Below, piece after piece: positions 10,527 through 19,439 of a stretch of DNA of 64,000 nt. The notes under the pieces were generated by a model. It was not told the DNA's origin. It ran no database searches and worked only from the letters and a program-made list of their open reading frames with translations. The stretch is from positions 62,001 to 126,000 of the forward strand of contig JACJWV010000008.1 of assembly GCA_020636915.1 (NCBI GenBank), given 5' to 3'. The stretch comes from Nocardioides sp. (GTDB taxonomy: Bacteria; Actinomycetota; Actinomycetes; Propionibacteriales; Nocardioidaceae). The number at the start of each line of letters is the position of its first letter. The stretch's first letter is position 1. The translations under genes and the position numbers were made by a program.

Positions 10527-12260
10527 TCAGCTCGAGACGCCGATGGCGCCCAGGTCCGGGTAACCGTTCGACGACGGGGTCGTCGTGTAGTTGGTCACGT
10601 CGGAGCCGTACAGCATGTAGAACTTCGTGATGCTCAGCGGGATGTAGGCGACGTCCTCACCCAGCTGCAGGTCGCCCTGCTGCAGGGCAGCGGTCTGGGC
10701 GTCCAGGTCGGAGGCGTTCTGCGCCTCGTCCACCAGCTTGTTGAACGCGTCGCTGTCGTAGGCACCGTAGTCCTGGCCGTCGCTGGCGGCGGTCAGGTTC
10801 GGGCGGCTGTCGAACAGCGGCGGGGTCACGGTGATGGCGGACGGCCAGTCGGCGCCCCAGCCACCCCACATCACGTCGGAGTCCTTGTCCGGCTTCTGGA
10901 TGACGGTGTAGTAGGTGTCACCCAGGCCGTCGAGCGTGACGTCGAAGCCGGCCTTGTCCCAGGTCTCCTTCAGAGCAGCGGCCCACTTGTCGGCGGTCTC
11001 GCTGGTCGGGTAGGTGAACTTGAGCGGGACCGGGGTCTTGACGCCCGCGTCCTTGAGCATCTGCAGGGCCTTCTCCGGGTCACCGGAGTTGGATCCCGCG
11101 AACGCCGGGTTCTCCTTGTAGCCGACCACGGCCGGGCTCACGATCGACTCGGCCGGGGAGCCGGCCTTGTCGCCACCGAGCGCGACGTTGTAGGCGTCGG
11201 AGTTCGTCGAGACCGCGAGGGCCTGGCGGACGGCCGGGTTCTTCATCTCCTCGGAGCGGAAGTTCGGGACCAGGTAGTAGACGTACGGCGAGTCGACGAG
11301 GACCGAGCGGTCAGCGACCGCACCCTCGATCTGGCTGTAGTACGCCGGCGGGACGCTGGTACCGGTGACCGCGTTCGCGTCCGTGTCGGCGATGAGGCGG
11401 TCGTACTGGTTCTCCGGGGTCAGACCGATCTGGAACTCGATCGAGTCGGGCAGCGCCTTGCGCAGCTCCGGGTCGTCGGTCGACGCGTCGTAGTTGTCGT
11501 TGCGGACGAGCGTCCCACCCTTGTTCTTGTTCCAGGTGCCGTCGAGCTTGTACGGGCCGTTGGAGAAGATCTGGTAGTTCGACTTGTCGCCCTGGTCCTT
11601 GTCCTGGCGGTAGGGGTCCATCATGTGCAGACCCGCGATCGCCAGCGGGAAGTCCGGCCACGGCTTGTTGAAGTTGTACGTGATGGTGTTGCCGTCGCAG
11701 GTCACGGCCTTGTCGTACAGGTCCTGGCCCTCGCCGGTGTAGGGACCCTTGTACTCCGGGAGCCCGTCCTTGCCGGTCGGGATGTCCAGGTAGCTCAGGA
11801 TGTAGTTCGGGCCGCCGGTGATGACGTCGGTCGCGAACGCCCGCGAGGCGCCGTACTTGAAGTCCTCACAGGTGACGGGCTGGCCGTCCTCCCACTTCAC
11901 GCCGTCCTTGACGGTGAAGGACCAGACCTTGCCGCCCTCCGAGGAGGTGCCGGTGTCGGTCGCGAGGTCGGGGACCGGGGTGTTGGCGACGTCGGGGTCG
12001 TCGGAGATCGGGAAGGACACCAGCGTGCGGTAGACCGTCCGGCTCAGGTTGGTGATGTCGCGACCCACGTACACGCGCTGCGGGTCGAGGTGCTCGATCG
12101 GCGTGTAGAGGTAGTAGAGGAGGTCGCCGCCCTTGGCGTCGGACGTCGGCGAGTTGCCACCGCCGCCGCCGTCCGAGCTGCTGCCGCCGCACGCGGCAAG
12201 ACCGGCCGCGAGAGCGACCGCGGCGGTTGCCGCGAACACCCGCTTTCGATACTTGAACAT
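10527..12260 (-). CDS. peptide ABC transporter substrate-binding lipoprotein (OppA/DppA, SBP_bac_5)
   Basis: Extracytoplasmic receptor of the importer, anchored by lipid. The 577 residues open with a basic signal peptide and the lipobox LAAC (Cys24), then a Gly/Ser linker and a family 5 solute-binding domain. Typical segments are WSFTVKDGVKWEDGQPVTCEDFK and, later, DVMWGGWGADWP. The start is well supported by a strong ribosome site (AAGGAGAAGTA just before ATG at 12258-12260). Ligand cannot be told from sequence; peptides are inferred from the family and from the OppDF-type ATPases. Confidence 0.93.
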   Translation of the reverse strand: MFKYRKRVFAATAAVALAAGLAACGGSSSDGGGGGNSPTSDAKGGDLLYYLYTPIEHLDPQRVYVGRDITNLSRTVYRTLVSFPISDDPDVANTPVPDLATDTGTSSEGGKVWSFTVKDGVKWEDGQPVTCEDFKYGASRAFATDVITGGPNYILSYLDIPTGKDGLPEYKGPYTGEGQDLYDKAVTCDGNTITYNFNKPWPDFPLAIAGLHMMDPYRQDKDQGDKSNYQIFSNGPYKLDGTWNKNKGGTLVRNDNYDASTDDPELRKALPDSIEFQIGLTPENQYDRLIADTDANAVTGTSVPPAYYSQIEGAVADRSVLVDSPYVYYLVPNFRSEEMKNPAVRQALAVSTNSDAYNVALGGDKAGSPAESIVSPAVVGYKENPAFAGSNSGDPEKALQMLKDAGVKTPVPLKFTYPTSETADKWAAALKETWDKAGFDVTLDGLGDTYYTVIQKPDKDSDVMWGGWGADWPSAITVTPPLFDSRPNLTAASDGQDYGAYDSDAFNKLVDEAQNASDLDAQTAALQQGDLQLGEDVAYIPLSITKFYMLYGSDVTNYTTTPSSNGYPDLGAIGVSS

Positions 12261-12347
12261 TACTTCTCCTTGGATGTGTGACGCGCCTGGAGCGGCGGCA
12301 CATTCGACGACTCGGTGTCGCCGAAGTCTGGTGGTGTCAACGAGCTC

Positions 12348-13364
12348 TCAACGCGCGGCCTTGGGGTCGAGCGCGTCGCGGAGCCCGTCGCCGAGCAGGT
12401 TGAAGCTCACGACGATGATCATGATGAGGAACGCCGGGGCGAAGAAGAACAGGAAGTCGGCGCTGGAGTAGTTGATCGAGCTGCGCAGCACGTTGCCCAG
12501 CGTCGGGGTCGGCGGGTGGATGCCGACGTTGAGGTAGGCCAGCGCGGCCTCGGCCGAGATGTAGACCGGCATGGTCAGGGTGAAGGTGACCAGCAGCGGG
12601 GCCCACAGGTTCGGCAGGATCTCCTTGAAGTAGATCCGGCGGCGCGGCGCGCCCAGCAGGACCGCTGCGTCCACGAACTCCCGCTCGCGCACCGAGAGCA
12701 CCTGGCCGCGGATGATGCGCGCGATTCCCGGCCAGCCGAAGAGGCCGAGGACGAGCACGACGTAGAAGCCGTTGGGGATGTCGTCGGAGGGGCCGCCCGG
12801 CATGAAGCTGGCCACGAACGCGACGCCCAGGCTGGACAGCGCCAGCAGCATCAGGGTCTGCGGGAAGGACAGGGTCAGGTCGACGGCCCGGCCGATGATC
12901 GAGTCGGTCCAGCCGCCGCTGAAGCCGGCGATGATGCCCAGGACCGTGCCGAGGCCGATCGCGATGAACGTGGCCGACAGGGCGATCGAGAGCGAGAAGG
13001 TGGTGCCCAGCCAGACGCGTGAGAGCACGTCGCGACCGGTGCCGGGCTCGACACCGAGCGGGTGGTCCCAGCTCACGCCGCCGAGGTGGCCGATCGGCAG
13101 GCCACCGGAATTGCCGTCGATCAGGTCGTTGTTGAACGACTGGGGGTCCAGGACGCCGGTCATCACCAGGAACGGCGCCGCGATCGCGGCCAGGAGGTAG
13201 CCGACGACGACGACGAAGGCGATCATCGACAGCTTGTCGCGCCGGAACCGGCCGATCGCGAGCCGCGTGGGCGACTGGCCGGCGACCTTGCTCGGGTCTG
13301 CGGCCGTCACTCCCGTGGGGTCCGGGAGCTGTTCACTTTCCAGGTTCGAAGCCTGAACGGACAT
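12348..13364 (-). CDS. peptide ABC transporter permease (OppC/DppC type)
   Basis: Second permease, 338 residues, with an N-terminal cytoplasmic stretch of about 35 residues, a first membrane segment near 49-70, a periplasmic loop, and five further hydrophobic segments. The coupling loop (VLLGAPRRRIYFKEILPN) and the family C-terminus (FNLLGDGLRDALDPK) are present. It is the first gene of the operon, so the order is C-A-B-D-F rather than the usual A-B-C-D-F. An 87-nt gap to the binding-protein gene has only its ribosome site. Confidence 0.93.
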   Translation of the reverse strand: MSVQASNLESEQLPDPTGVTAADPSKVAGQSPTRLAIGRFRRDKLSMIAFVVVVGYLLAAIAAPFLVMTGVLDPQSFNNDLIDGNSGGLPIGHLGGVSWDHPLGVEPGTGRDVLSRVWLGTTFSLSIALSATFIAIGLGTVLGIIAGFSGGWTDSIIGRAVDLTLSFPQTLMLLALSSLGVAFVASFMPGGPSDDIPNGFYVVLVLGLFGWPGIARIIRGQVLSVREREFVDAAVLLGAPRRRIYFKEILPNLWAPLLVTFTLTMPVYISAEAALAYLNVGIHPPTPTLGNVLRSSINYSSADFLFFFAPAFLIMIIVVSFNLLGDGLRDALDPKAAR

Positions 13365-13489
13365 GGCACCTCTGTCGTGTCGTGTGTGCTGGACGCCGGT
13401 CCGGGAGCCGGATCACGGATGCCGGGGGACGGCGGCCGCTGGCGACTCTATGTGACGCCCATGCATCATCGGGTCATCTGCGTGTAACG

Positions 13490-13518
13490 ATCTGATCTCG
13501 ACGCGTTCTTGTTATCAA
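13490..13518 (-). promoter_or_regulatory. candidate promoter for the peptide transporter operon
   Basis: Read on the minus strand, TTGATA (13518-13513) and TCAGAT (13495-13490) are separated by 17 bp. The -35 is good and the -10 weak. They lie in the 188-nt gap between aspS and the first transporter gene, about 125 nt before its ATG. Nothing else is evident in that gap. Confidence 0.35.
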
Positions 13519-13552
13519 GCCTTGATCTGAGCGTGTCCGGGCGTCCGCCGGA

Positions 13553-15328
13553 TCAGGCTCCTGGCCCGTTCTCCTCCGGCGCAGGAGCGTCCACACCGGC
13601 CTCCTTGCGCTGCTCGACCGTGATCGGCGCAGGTGCTCCGGTGAGGGGGTCGAAGCCGCCACCGGACTTGGGGAACGCGATCACGTCGCGGATCGAGTCG
13701 CTGCGCGAGAGCAGGGCGACGATGCGGTCCCAGCCGAAGGCGATGCCGCCGTGGGGCGGTGCGCCGTACTTGAATGCCTCGAGCAGGAAGCCGAACTTCT
13801 CCTCGGCCTCGGCCGCACCGATGCCCATCACCTCGAACACGCGCTTCTGGACGTCCTCGCGGTGGATACGGATCGACCCGCCGCCGATCTCGTTGCCGTT
13901 GCAGACGATGTCGTAGGCCCAGGCGAGCGCGTTGCCGGGGTCGGTGTCGAAGGTCTCGAGGTCCTGCGGCGAGGTGAAGGCGTGGTGGACGGCCGCCCAC
14001 GCGCTGTAGCCCAGCGCCACGTCGCCCGACGCGGTCGCGTCCGCGGCGGGCTCGAAGAGCGGTGCGTCCACCACCCAGAGGAAGCTCCACTCGTCCTCGT
14101 CGATCAGGCCGCACCGGCGTCCGATCTCGAGGCGGGCCGCGCCGAGCAGCGCACGGCTGGCCTTGACGGCACCGGCGGCGAAGAAGACGCAGTCCCCCGG
14201 GCGGGCGCCGACGTGGGCGGCGAGGCCGCTCTTCTCCTCGTCGGTGATGTTCTTCGACACCGGCCCGGTCAGCTCGCCGTCCTCCTGGACCAGCACGTAC
14301 GCCAGGCCCCGGGCGCCACGCTGCTTGGCCCACTCCTGCCACGCGTCGAGCTGCTTGCGGGGCTGGCTCGCCCCGCCCGGCATGACGACCGCGCCGACGT
14401 AGGGAGCCTGGAAGACCCGGAACGGGGTGCCGGCGAAGTACTCGGTGCAGTCGACGAGCTCCTGGCCCATGCGCAGGTCGGGCTTGTCGGACCCGTAGCG
14501 CGCCATCGCCTCGGCGTACGTCATCCGGGTGAGCGGCGTGGGGACGTCGTGGCCGATGAGCTTCCACAGCGCGACCAGGACCTGCTCGGCGACGGCGATG
14601 ACATCGTCCTGGTCGACGAAGCTCATCTCGATGTCGAGCTGGGTGAACTCAGGCTGCCGGTCGGCCCGGAAGTCCTCGTCGCGGTAGCAGCGCGCGATCT
14701 GGTAGTAGCGCTCCATGCCCGCGACCATGAGGAGCTGCTTGAACAGCTGGGGGCTCTGCGGCAGGGCGTACCAGCTGCCGGGCTGGAGACGCGCCGGCAC
14801 CAGGAAGTCGCGAGCGCCCTCGGGCGTCGAGCGGGTCAGTGTGGGGGTCTCGATCTCGACGAAGTCGTGGGCGTCGAGCACGTCGCGCGCCGCCTTGTTC
14901 ACCTTGCTGCGCAGCCGGATCGCGGTGCTGGGCCCGCTGCGGCGCAGGTCGAGGTAGCGGTGGCGCAGGCGCGCCTCCTCCCCCACGTCGACGTGGTCGC
15001 TAATCGGGAAGGGCAGCGGCGCGGCCGCGCTGAGCACCTCGACCTCGGTGGCCACGACCTCGTACTGCCCCGTCGGCAGGTGGGGGTTGACGTTGCCCTC
15101 GGTGCGCTCGACGACCTCACCGGTCACCTTGAGGCAGAACTCGTTGCGCAGGGGATGTGCCACCTCGGGGTCACGGATCACGACCTGCACCACCCCCGAG
15201 GCGTCGCGGAGGTCGATGAACGCCACCCCGCCGTGGTCGCGCCGGTTGGCCACCCACCCGGCGAGGGTGACGGTCTGGCCGACGTGCACCGGCAGCGTCA
15301 GTGCGCCGGCGTCCTGGGTGCGGATCAC
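13553..15328 (-). CDS. aspS: aspartate--tRNA ligase (bacterial type)
   Basis: Charges tRNA-Asp; since no gatCAB or asnS is visible here, it could also be the non-discriminating type. The 591 residues have an N-terminal OB-fold anticodon-binding domain (residues 1-110), the class II core with the bacterial GAD insert (about 290-420), motif 2 (CYRDEDFRADRQPEFTQ) and motif 3 (GIAFGWDRI). The GTG at 15326-15328 was chosen because homology starts there and it forms a 4-nt GTGA overlap with the hisS stop. Confidence 0.95.
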   Translation of the reverse strand: MIRTQDAGALTLPVHVGQTVTLAGWVANRRDHGGVAFIDLRDASGVVQVVIRDPEVAHPLRNEFCLKVTGEVVERTEGNVNPHLPTGQYEVVATEVEVLSAAAPLPFPISDHVDVGEEARLRHRYLDLRRSGPSTAIRLRSKVNKAARDVLDAHDFVEIETPTLTRSTPEGARDFLVPARLQPGSWYALPQSPQLFKQLLMVAGMERYYQIARCYRDEDFRADRQPEFTQLDIEMSFVDQDDVIAVAEQVLVALWKLIGHDVPTPLTRMTYAEAMARYGSDKPDLRMGQELVDCTEYFAGTPFRVFQAPYVGAVVMPGGASQPRKQLDAWQEWAKQRGARGLAYVLVQEDGELTGPVSKNITDEEKSGLAAHVGARPGDCVFFAAGAVKASRALLGAARLEIGRRCGLIDEDEWSFLWVVDAPLFEPAADATASGDVALGYSAWAAVHHAFTSPQDLETFDTDPGNALAWAYDIVCNGNEIGGGSIRIHREDVQKRVFEVMGIGAAEAEEKFGFLLEAFKYGAPPHGGIAFGWDRIVALLSRSDSIRDVIAFPKSGGGFDPLTGAPAPITVEQRKEAGVDAPAPEENGPGA

Positions 15329-16692
15329 TGGTCTTGCTCCTCGTCGTCGTTGACAGGGCTGGTCCGGACCTGCGGGCGCAGGTCCTCGGCGGGCGGTGTC
15401 CAGGTCACGGGGTCGGCGGCCACCTGCTCGCCCGACCGGATGTCCTTCACGTCGCCGCCGGTCCCGGCGCGGTCCGGGAACCAGACGTACGGGATCCCCC
15501 GCCGCTCGGCGTAGCGGATCTGCTTGCCGAACTTCTGGGGGGAGGCGGCGACCTCGCAGGGGATGCCCCGGGCGCGCAGTGCGGTCGCCACCCGGTCGCT
15601 GGCCGGGCGCGAGTCCTCGTCGACAAGCGCGACCAGGACCGCGCTCGGCACCTTCCGGTCGGCGGCCAGCAGGCCGCGACTCATCAGGGGCACGAGGGTG
15701 CGGCTGATGCCGAAGGAGATCCCGACACCGGGGTACGTCGTGCGGCCGTCGGACGCGAGGGCGTCGTACCGCCCGCCCCCGCCGACGGACTTGAGGAACT
15801 CGAAGCCGACCATGTGGATCTCGAAGACCGTGCCGGTGTAGTAGTCCAGGCCGCGGGCGAGGCTGAGGCTGGCCTCGACCTCGAAGCGGTCGCTGCGCAC
15901 GCTCGCGCAGCCGTCGATCACCGCGGCGAGCTCGGCGAGGCCCGTGTCGAGCAGCTCGTGCTCGACGCGCAGCTCGCGGACCCGCTCGACGAACGAGGTG
16001 TCGGTGGTGCTGATGCGGGCGAGGGCGAGGCACTGCCCGACCTGCTCGTCGTCGAGTCCGGCCTCCTTGCCCAGCAGGGTGGCCACCTCGGACTCGGGGA
16101 GCTTGTCGAGCTTGTCGATGATCGTGATCACCGCCTGGGGGTCCTGGGCACCGATCCCCCGGTAGAAGCCCTCGATGAGCTTGCGGTTGTTGACCCGCAG
16201 CCGCAGCGGCGGGAGCGGCAGGCCCGACAGCGCCTCGGCCATCACCCGCGCGACCTCGACGTCGAAGTGGAAGGGCAGCTCGTCCTTCATCACCACGTCG
16301 ATGTCGGCCTGCGTGAACTCGCGGTAGCGACCCTCCTGCGGCCGCTCGCCGCGCCAGGCCCGCTGGACCTGGTAGCGGCGGAACGGGAACTCAAGCCTGC
16401 CGCCGTTCTCGAGCACGTAGCGCGCGAACGGGACGGTGAGGTCGAAGTGGAGGCCGAGGCCGGAGTCGGCTGAGCTGTCGGTCTCCTGCAGGCGTCGCAG
16501 GACGTAGACCTCCTTGGACGTCTCGCCCTTGCGCAGGAGCTGGTCCATGGGTTCGACGGAGCGGGTCTCGATCCCTGCGAAGCCGTGCAGCTCGAAGGTG
16601 CGCCGGAGGGTGTCGATCACCTGCTGCTCGACGAAGCGCTGCTCGGGCAGCAGCTCGGGGAACCCGCTGAGCGGGGTCGGCTTGTTGCTCAT
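15325..16692 (-). CDS. hisS: histidine--tRNA ligase
   Basis: Charges tRNA-His. The 455 residues show motif 2 (FRRYQVQRAWRGERPQEGRYREFTQ, in pieces), the HisA motif (LARGLDYYTGTVFE), motif 3 (GGGGRYD then GVGISFGISRTL), and a C-terminal anticodon-binding domain (from about 340). ATG at 16690-16692. It lies 4 nt downstream of the hydrolase gene and overlaps aspS by 4 nt, giving a hydrolase-hisS-aspS operon that is conserved in actinobacteria. Confidence 0.96.
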   Translation of the reverse strand: MSNKPTPLSGFPELLPEQRFVEQQVIDTLRRTFELHGFAGIETRSVEPMDQLLRKGETSKEVYVLRRLQETDSSADSGLGLHFDLTVPFARYVLENGGRLEFPFRRYQVQRAWRGERPQEGRYREFTQADIDVVMKDELPFHFDVEVARVMAEALSGLPLPPLRLRVNNRKLIEGFYRGIGAQDPQAVITIIDKLDKLPESEVATLLGKEAGLDDEQVGQCLALARISTTDTSFVERVRELRVEHELLDTGLAELAAVIDGCASVRSDRFEVEASLSLARGLDYYTGTVFEIHMVGFEFLKSVGGGGRYDALASDGRTTYPGVGISFGISRTLVPLMSRGLLAADRKVPSAVLVALVDEDSRPASDRVATALRARGIPCEVAASPQKFGKQIRYAERRGIPYVWFPDRAGTGGDVKDIRSGEQVAADPVTWTPPAEDLRPQVRTSPVNDDEEQDQ

Positions 16693-16696
16693 CAGT

Positions 16697-17407
16697 TCAG
16701 AGACCTCGGGTGACGCGGGCGGTGTCGGCGCTCGACTGGAGGTCGAGGAGGTAGGGGTTGGTCGCGCGCTCGCGGCCGATCGAGGTCTGCTCCCCGTGGC
16801 CGGGCAGCACCACGACGTCGTCGGCGAGCGTCAGCACCTTCTCGCGCAGGCTGCGCAGCATCGTCGGGTGGTCGCCGCCGGGCAGGTCGGTGCGGCCGAT
16901 CGACCCCGCGAAGAGCAGGTCGCCGGAGAACATCACCTCGGAGATGTCCTCGCGTTCGTACGGCGACCGGAACGTGACCGACCCCTGCGTGTGGCCGGGC
17001 GCGTGGTCGACGACGAAGCGGAGCCCCGCCAGCTCCAGCTCCTGCAGGTCGACCAGCTCCCGGACGTCGTCGGGCTCGGCGAACTCGTACTTCCCGCCCA
17101 GCAGCATCTGCGTCGTCTCGGGCGACAGGCCCGTCATCGGGTCCGCGAGCAGGTGTCGGTCCGCGGGGTGGATCCAGGCGGTGGCGTCGTAGGTGCCGGC
17201 GACCGGCGCCACGCACCACATGTGGTCGACGTGTCCGTGGGTGACCAGCACGGCGACCGGCTTGAGCCGGTGCTCGCGGACGACCTCGGAGACGCCGGCC
17301 GCGGCGTCCTTGCCCGGGTCGATGACCACGCACTCGCTCCCGGGGCCGGTGGCGGCCACGTAGCAGTTCGTGCCCCACGGGCCCGCGGGGAATCCGGCGA
17401 TCAGCAC
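16697..17407 (-). CDS. metallo-beta-lactamase-fold hydrolase (glyoxalase II-like)
   Basis: A protein of 236 residues with the di-metal motif THGHVDH (about 76-82), then His in DHAPGHTQGS (about 135), Asp in SGDLLFAGSIGRTDLPGG (about 165), and GHGEQT near 201. These are the usual glyoxalase II / persulfide dioxygenase-like ligands. It lacks the long C-terminal substrate domain of true GloB. Proteins of this type lie between rel and hisS in most actinobacteria; the substrate is unknown. It is probably translated with hisS, 4 nt downstream. Confidence 0.9.
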   Translation of the reverse strand: MLIAGFPAGPWGTNCYVAATGPGSECVVIDPGKDAAAGVSEVVREHRLKPVAVLVTHGHVDHMWCVAPVAGTYDATAWIHPADRHLLADPMTGLSPETTQMLLGGKYEFAEPDDVRELVDLQELELAGLRFVVDHAPGHTQGSVTFRSPYEREDISEVMFSGDLLFAGSIGRTDLPGGDHPTMLRSLREKVLTLADDVVVLPGHGEQTSIGRERATNPYLLDLQSSADTARVTRGL

Positions 17408-17418
17408 CCGGGCAGCCT

Positions 17419-17481
17419 ACCCAGCGGGCGCTGGGTCTGCCGCACCCGGTGCGGGACCGGAACCGGTCCCGCACCGGGTGC
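17419..17481. terminator. strong hairpins after the protease gene
   Basis: Positions 17442-17481 form a 40-nt near-perfect palindrome (19-bp arms, two-base AA centre). A second one, 17419-17436, has an 8-bp stem ACCCAGCG. They lie just past the in-frame stop (17491) of the protease zinc-ribbon tail and before the hydrolase start, so they probably end the protease transcript. Confidence 0.7.
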
Positions 17482-17490
17482 GCGAGCCGG

Positions 17491-19192
17491 TCAGCCGATC
17501 GCCGTACCGCAGTTGCTGCAGAACTTCGTGCCGTGCGGCACCGCGTCCCCGCAGTTGCTGCAGAAGTGCGCCTCGTGCGCCGGCGGCTCGGCCGCCGGAG
17601 GGGCGGCGGGCGGTGCGGCCGGCGGGTCTCGACCGGCGCCGCGGGCGGCAGGACGGTCGCCGCCGGAGGCGGGGTCGCCGGCAGGCTCGCCGGCGGCGGT
17701 GGTGCCGCCGACGCGGTCGGTGCGGCGGCGGGTGCCGGAGTCGACGGGGCTCCGGGGCGAAGCCGACCGGTGCGGTCGGGGCCGTCTCGGCGGTCGCCGG
17801 CGCGGCGTAAGGAGGGGCCTGAGCCGGGGCCGGTGCCGGTGCAGGAGCCGGGGCCGGTGCCGGAGACGCGGGGGCTGCCCCGGTCGCGGTGGTCGGCGGC
17901 GCTCCGCCGTACGCCGCCCCCGGAGCGACCGGCATCGGACCCGCGGCCACGGGCGCGGCCGGCCCGGACTTGCGGCGCCGCATCAGCAGCAGCACGACGA
18001 GGCCGACCACGAGGAGCATGACGACCACGACGGCCACGATGATCGCGATCATCACCGTGTTGGAGCTGCCGCTGTCCTCCTTCGGCGGGTCGGGCAGGTC
18101 CTTGGCCTGGGCGAGGTAGTCGGCGGCGAGCTTGTTGGTCGGCTGCTCGTCGGCGACGGAGCCGAGCTTGTCCACCGCCGTGGCCTTGTCGCCGGCCCAG
18201 AACGCCTGGAGACCGTCGCGGTAGTCCTGCGTCGTGTCGCTGAGCTCGTTGTCGACGCCGGCGCCGGCCATCAGCTCGGTGAGCTGGGAGGAGGGACGGA
18301 GGAAGTTGAACGCCTGCGGCTCGCCGAGGATGCCGAAGCTGTTGACACCGATGACCTCGCCGTCGAGGTTCACCGACGGTCCGCCGCTCATGCCTCCCGA
18401 GACCGCGGCCGAGATCTCGTACACCGGCAGCACGCCGCCCTGGACGGTCTTGACCGAGCTGATCGACCCGTCCTTGAACGACGGGGTCAGGTTGGGGTCG
18501 GTGACCGAGTCGACGGAGGCCGGGAACCCGATCGAGACGACGTCGGTCCCGACCTCGACGTCCTCGGTCGAGATCGGGAGGGCGTTGAGGTCGTTCGCCT
18601 CCACCTTGAGCAGCGCGACGTCGCCCTTGGCCTGCCCGTTGAAGTCGATGACCCGGGCTCGCTTCACCTCGGAGGTGTCGATGCCTGAGACGGAGGCGCC
18701 CCAGCCGACCTGGACGTCGAGGTCGGCGGTGTTCTTCCGGTCCTGGGACTCGACGCGGTAGTCGCCGAAGCCGATGACGTCGTCGAGGGTGAGCGAGGTG
18801 CTGCTGTAGTACCCGTTGTCGAGGGCCCACTGGGCCGCGGTCTCGACGAAGCTGCTCTGGACCTCCTTGAAGTCCACACAGTGCCCGGCCGTCGCGATGT
18901 AGCCGTCGGGGTTGACCACGAAGCCCGTGCACTGGAACTGCAGCTCGAACGGGTTGCCCTGGTTGAGGTACTGCTTGTTGAACGTGTCGTAGACGTAGCC
19001 GTCCCACGTCTGGAGCAGGAACACGACGCTGGGTTGCACCAGCGCGTTCACCTTTTCCAGCGGGGTCGCGTCCGCGCTCGGGCTCGGCGACCCGTCCGCG
19101 GCCGCAGCCGTACCGCTCAGCGGCAGCAGGAGCGCGACCGCGCCCGCCACCAGTGCAGCCGTCATCTTCCTGGCCCTGCCCGTCACCCTCAT
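17491..19192 (-). CDS. secreted, membrane-anchored trypsin-like serine protease with zinc-ribbon tail (frame disrupted)
   Basis: Predicted extracytoplasmic protease. From ATG at 19190-19192: signal peptide (1 to about 32), a trypsin-like domain with the triad His104 (TAGHCV), Asp191 (GDVALLKV) and Ser269 (GGMSGGPS), a membrane segment (379-403), then a Pro/Ala-rich linker. The reading frame changes twice in that linker (near 17750 and 17625, each consistent with one missing base). The third frame ends with two CxxC pairs (FCSNCG twice) and a stop at 17491, in front of a hairpin. Without the shifts the frame reads on through that hairpin, so the zinc-ribbon end is the likely true one. A longer start upstream has no homology support. 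Confidence 0.8.
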
Positions 19193-19439
19193 GTCCCATC
19201 CTCCGGGTCGAAGCGCCGCCCCCCGTGAACGGAAGGTAGCCCCGCTCGGGCCGTCTGGCCTGCCTGGACGGGGAAATATGGCCCGGAATGACCCGGTCCC
19301 CATGGCCCGCCCGGGTGGTGGGGTGGCAGCAGCCCGTCCGGCCCGGCCACCCGGGACCATCGGCGGGGCGCCCCACTAGCATGGGCACCTGCGCACCGCG
19401 ACGCGGGCGCCAAGCGCACATCGAGCGAACCAGGACAAC

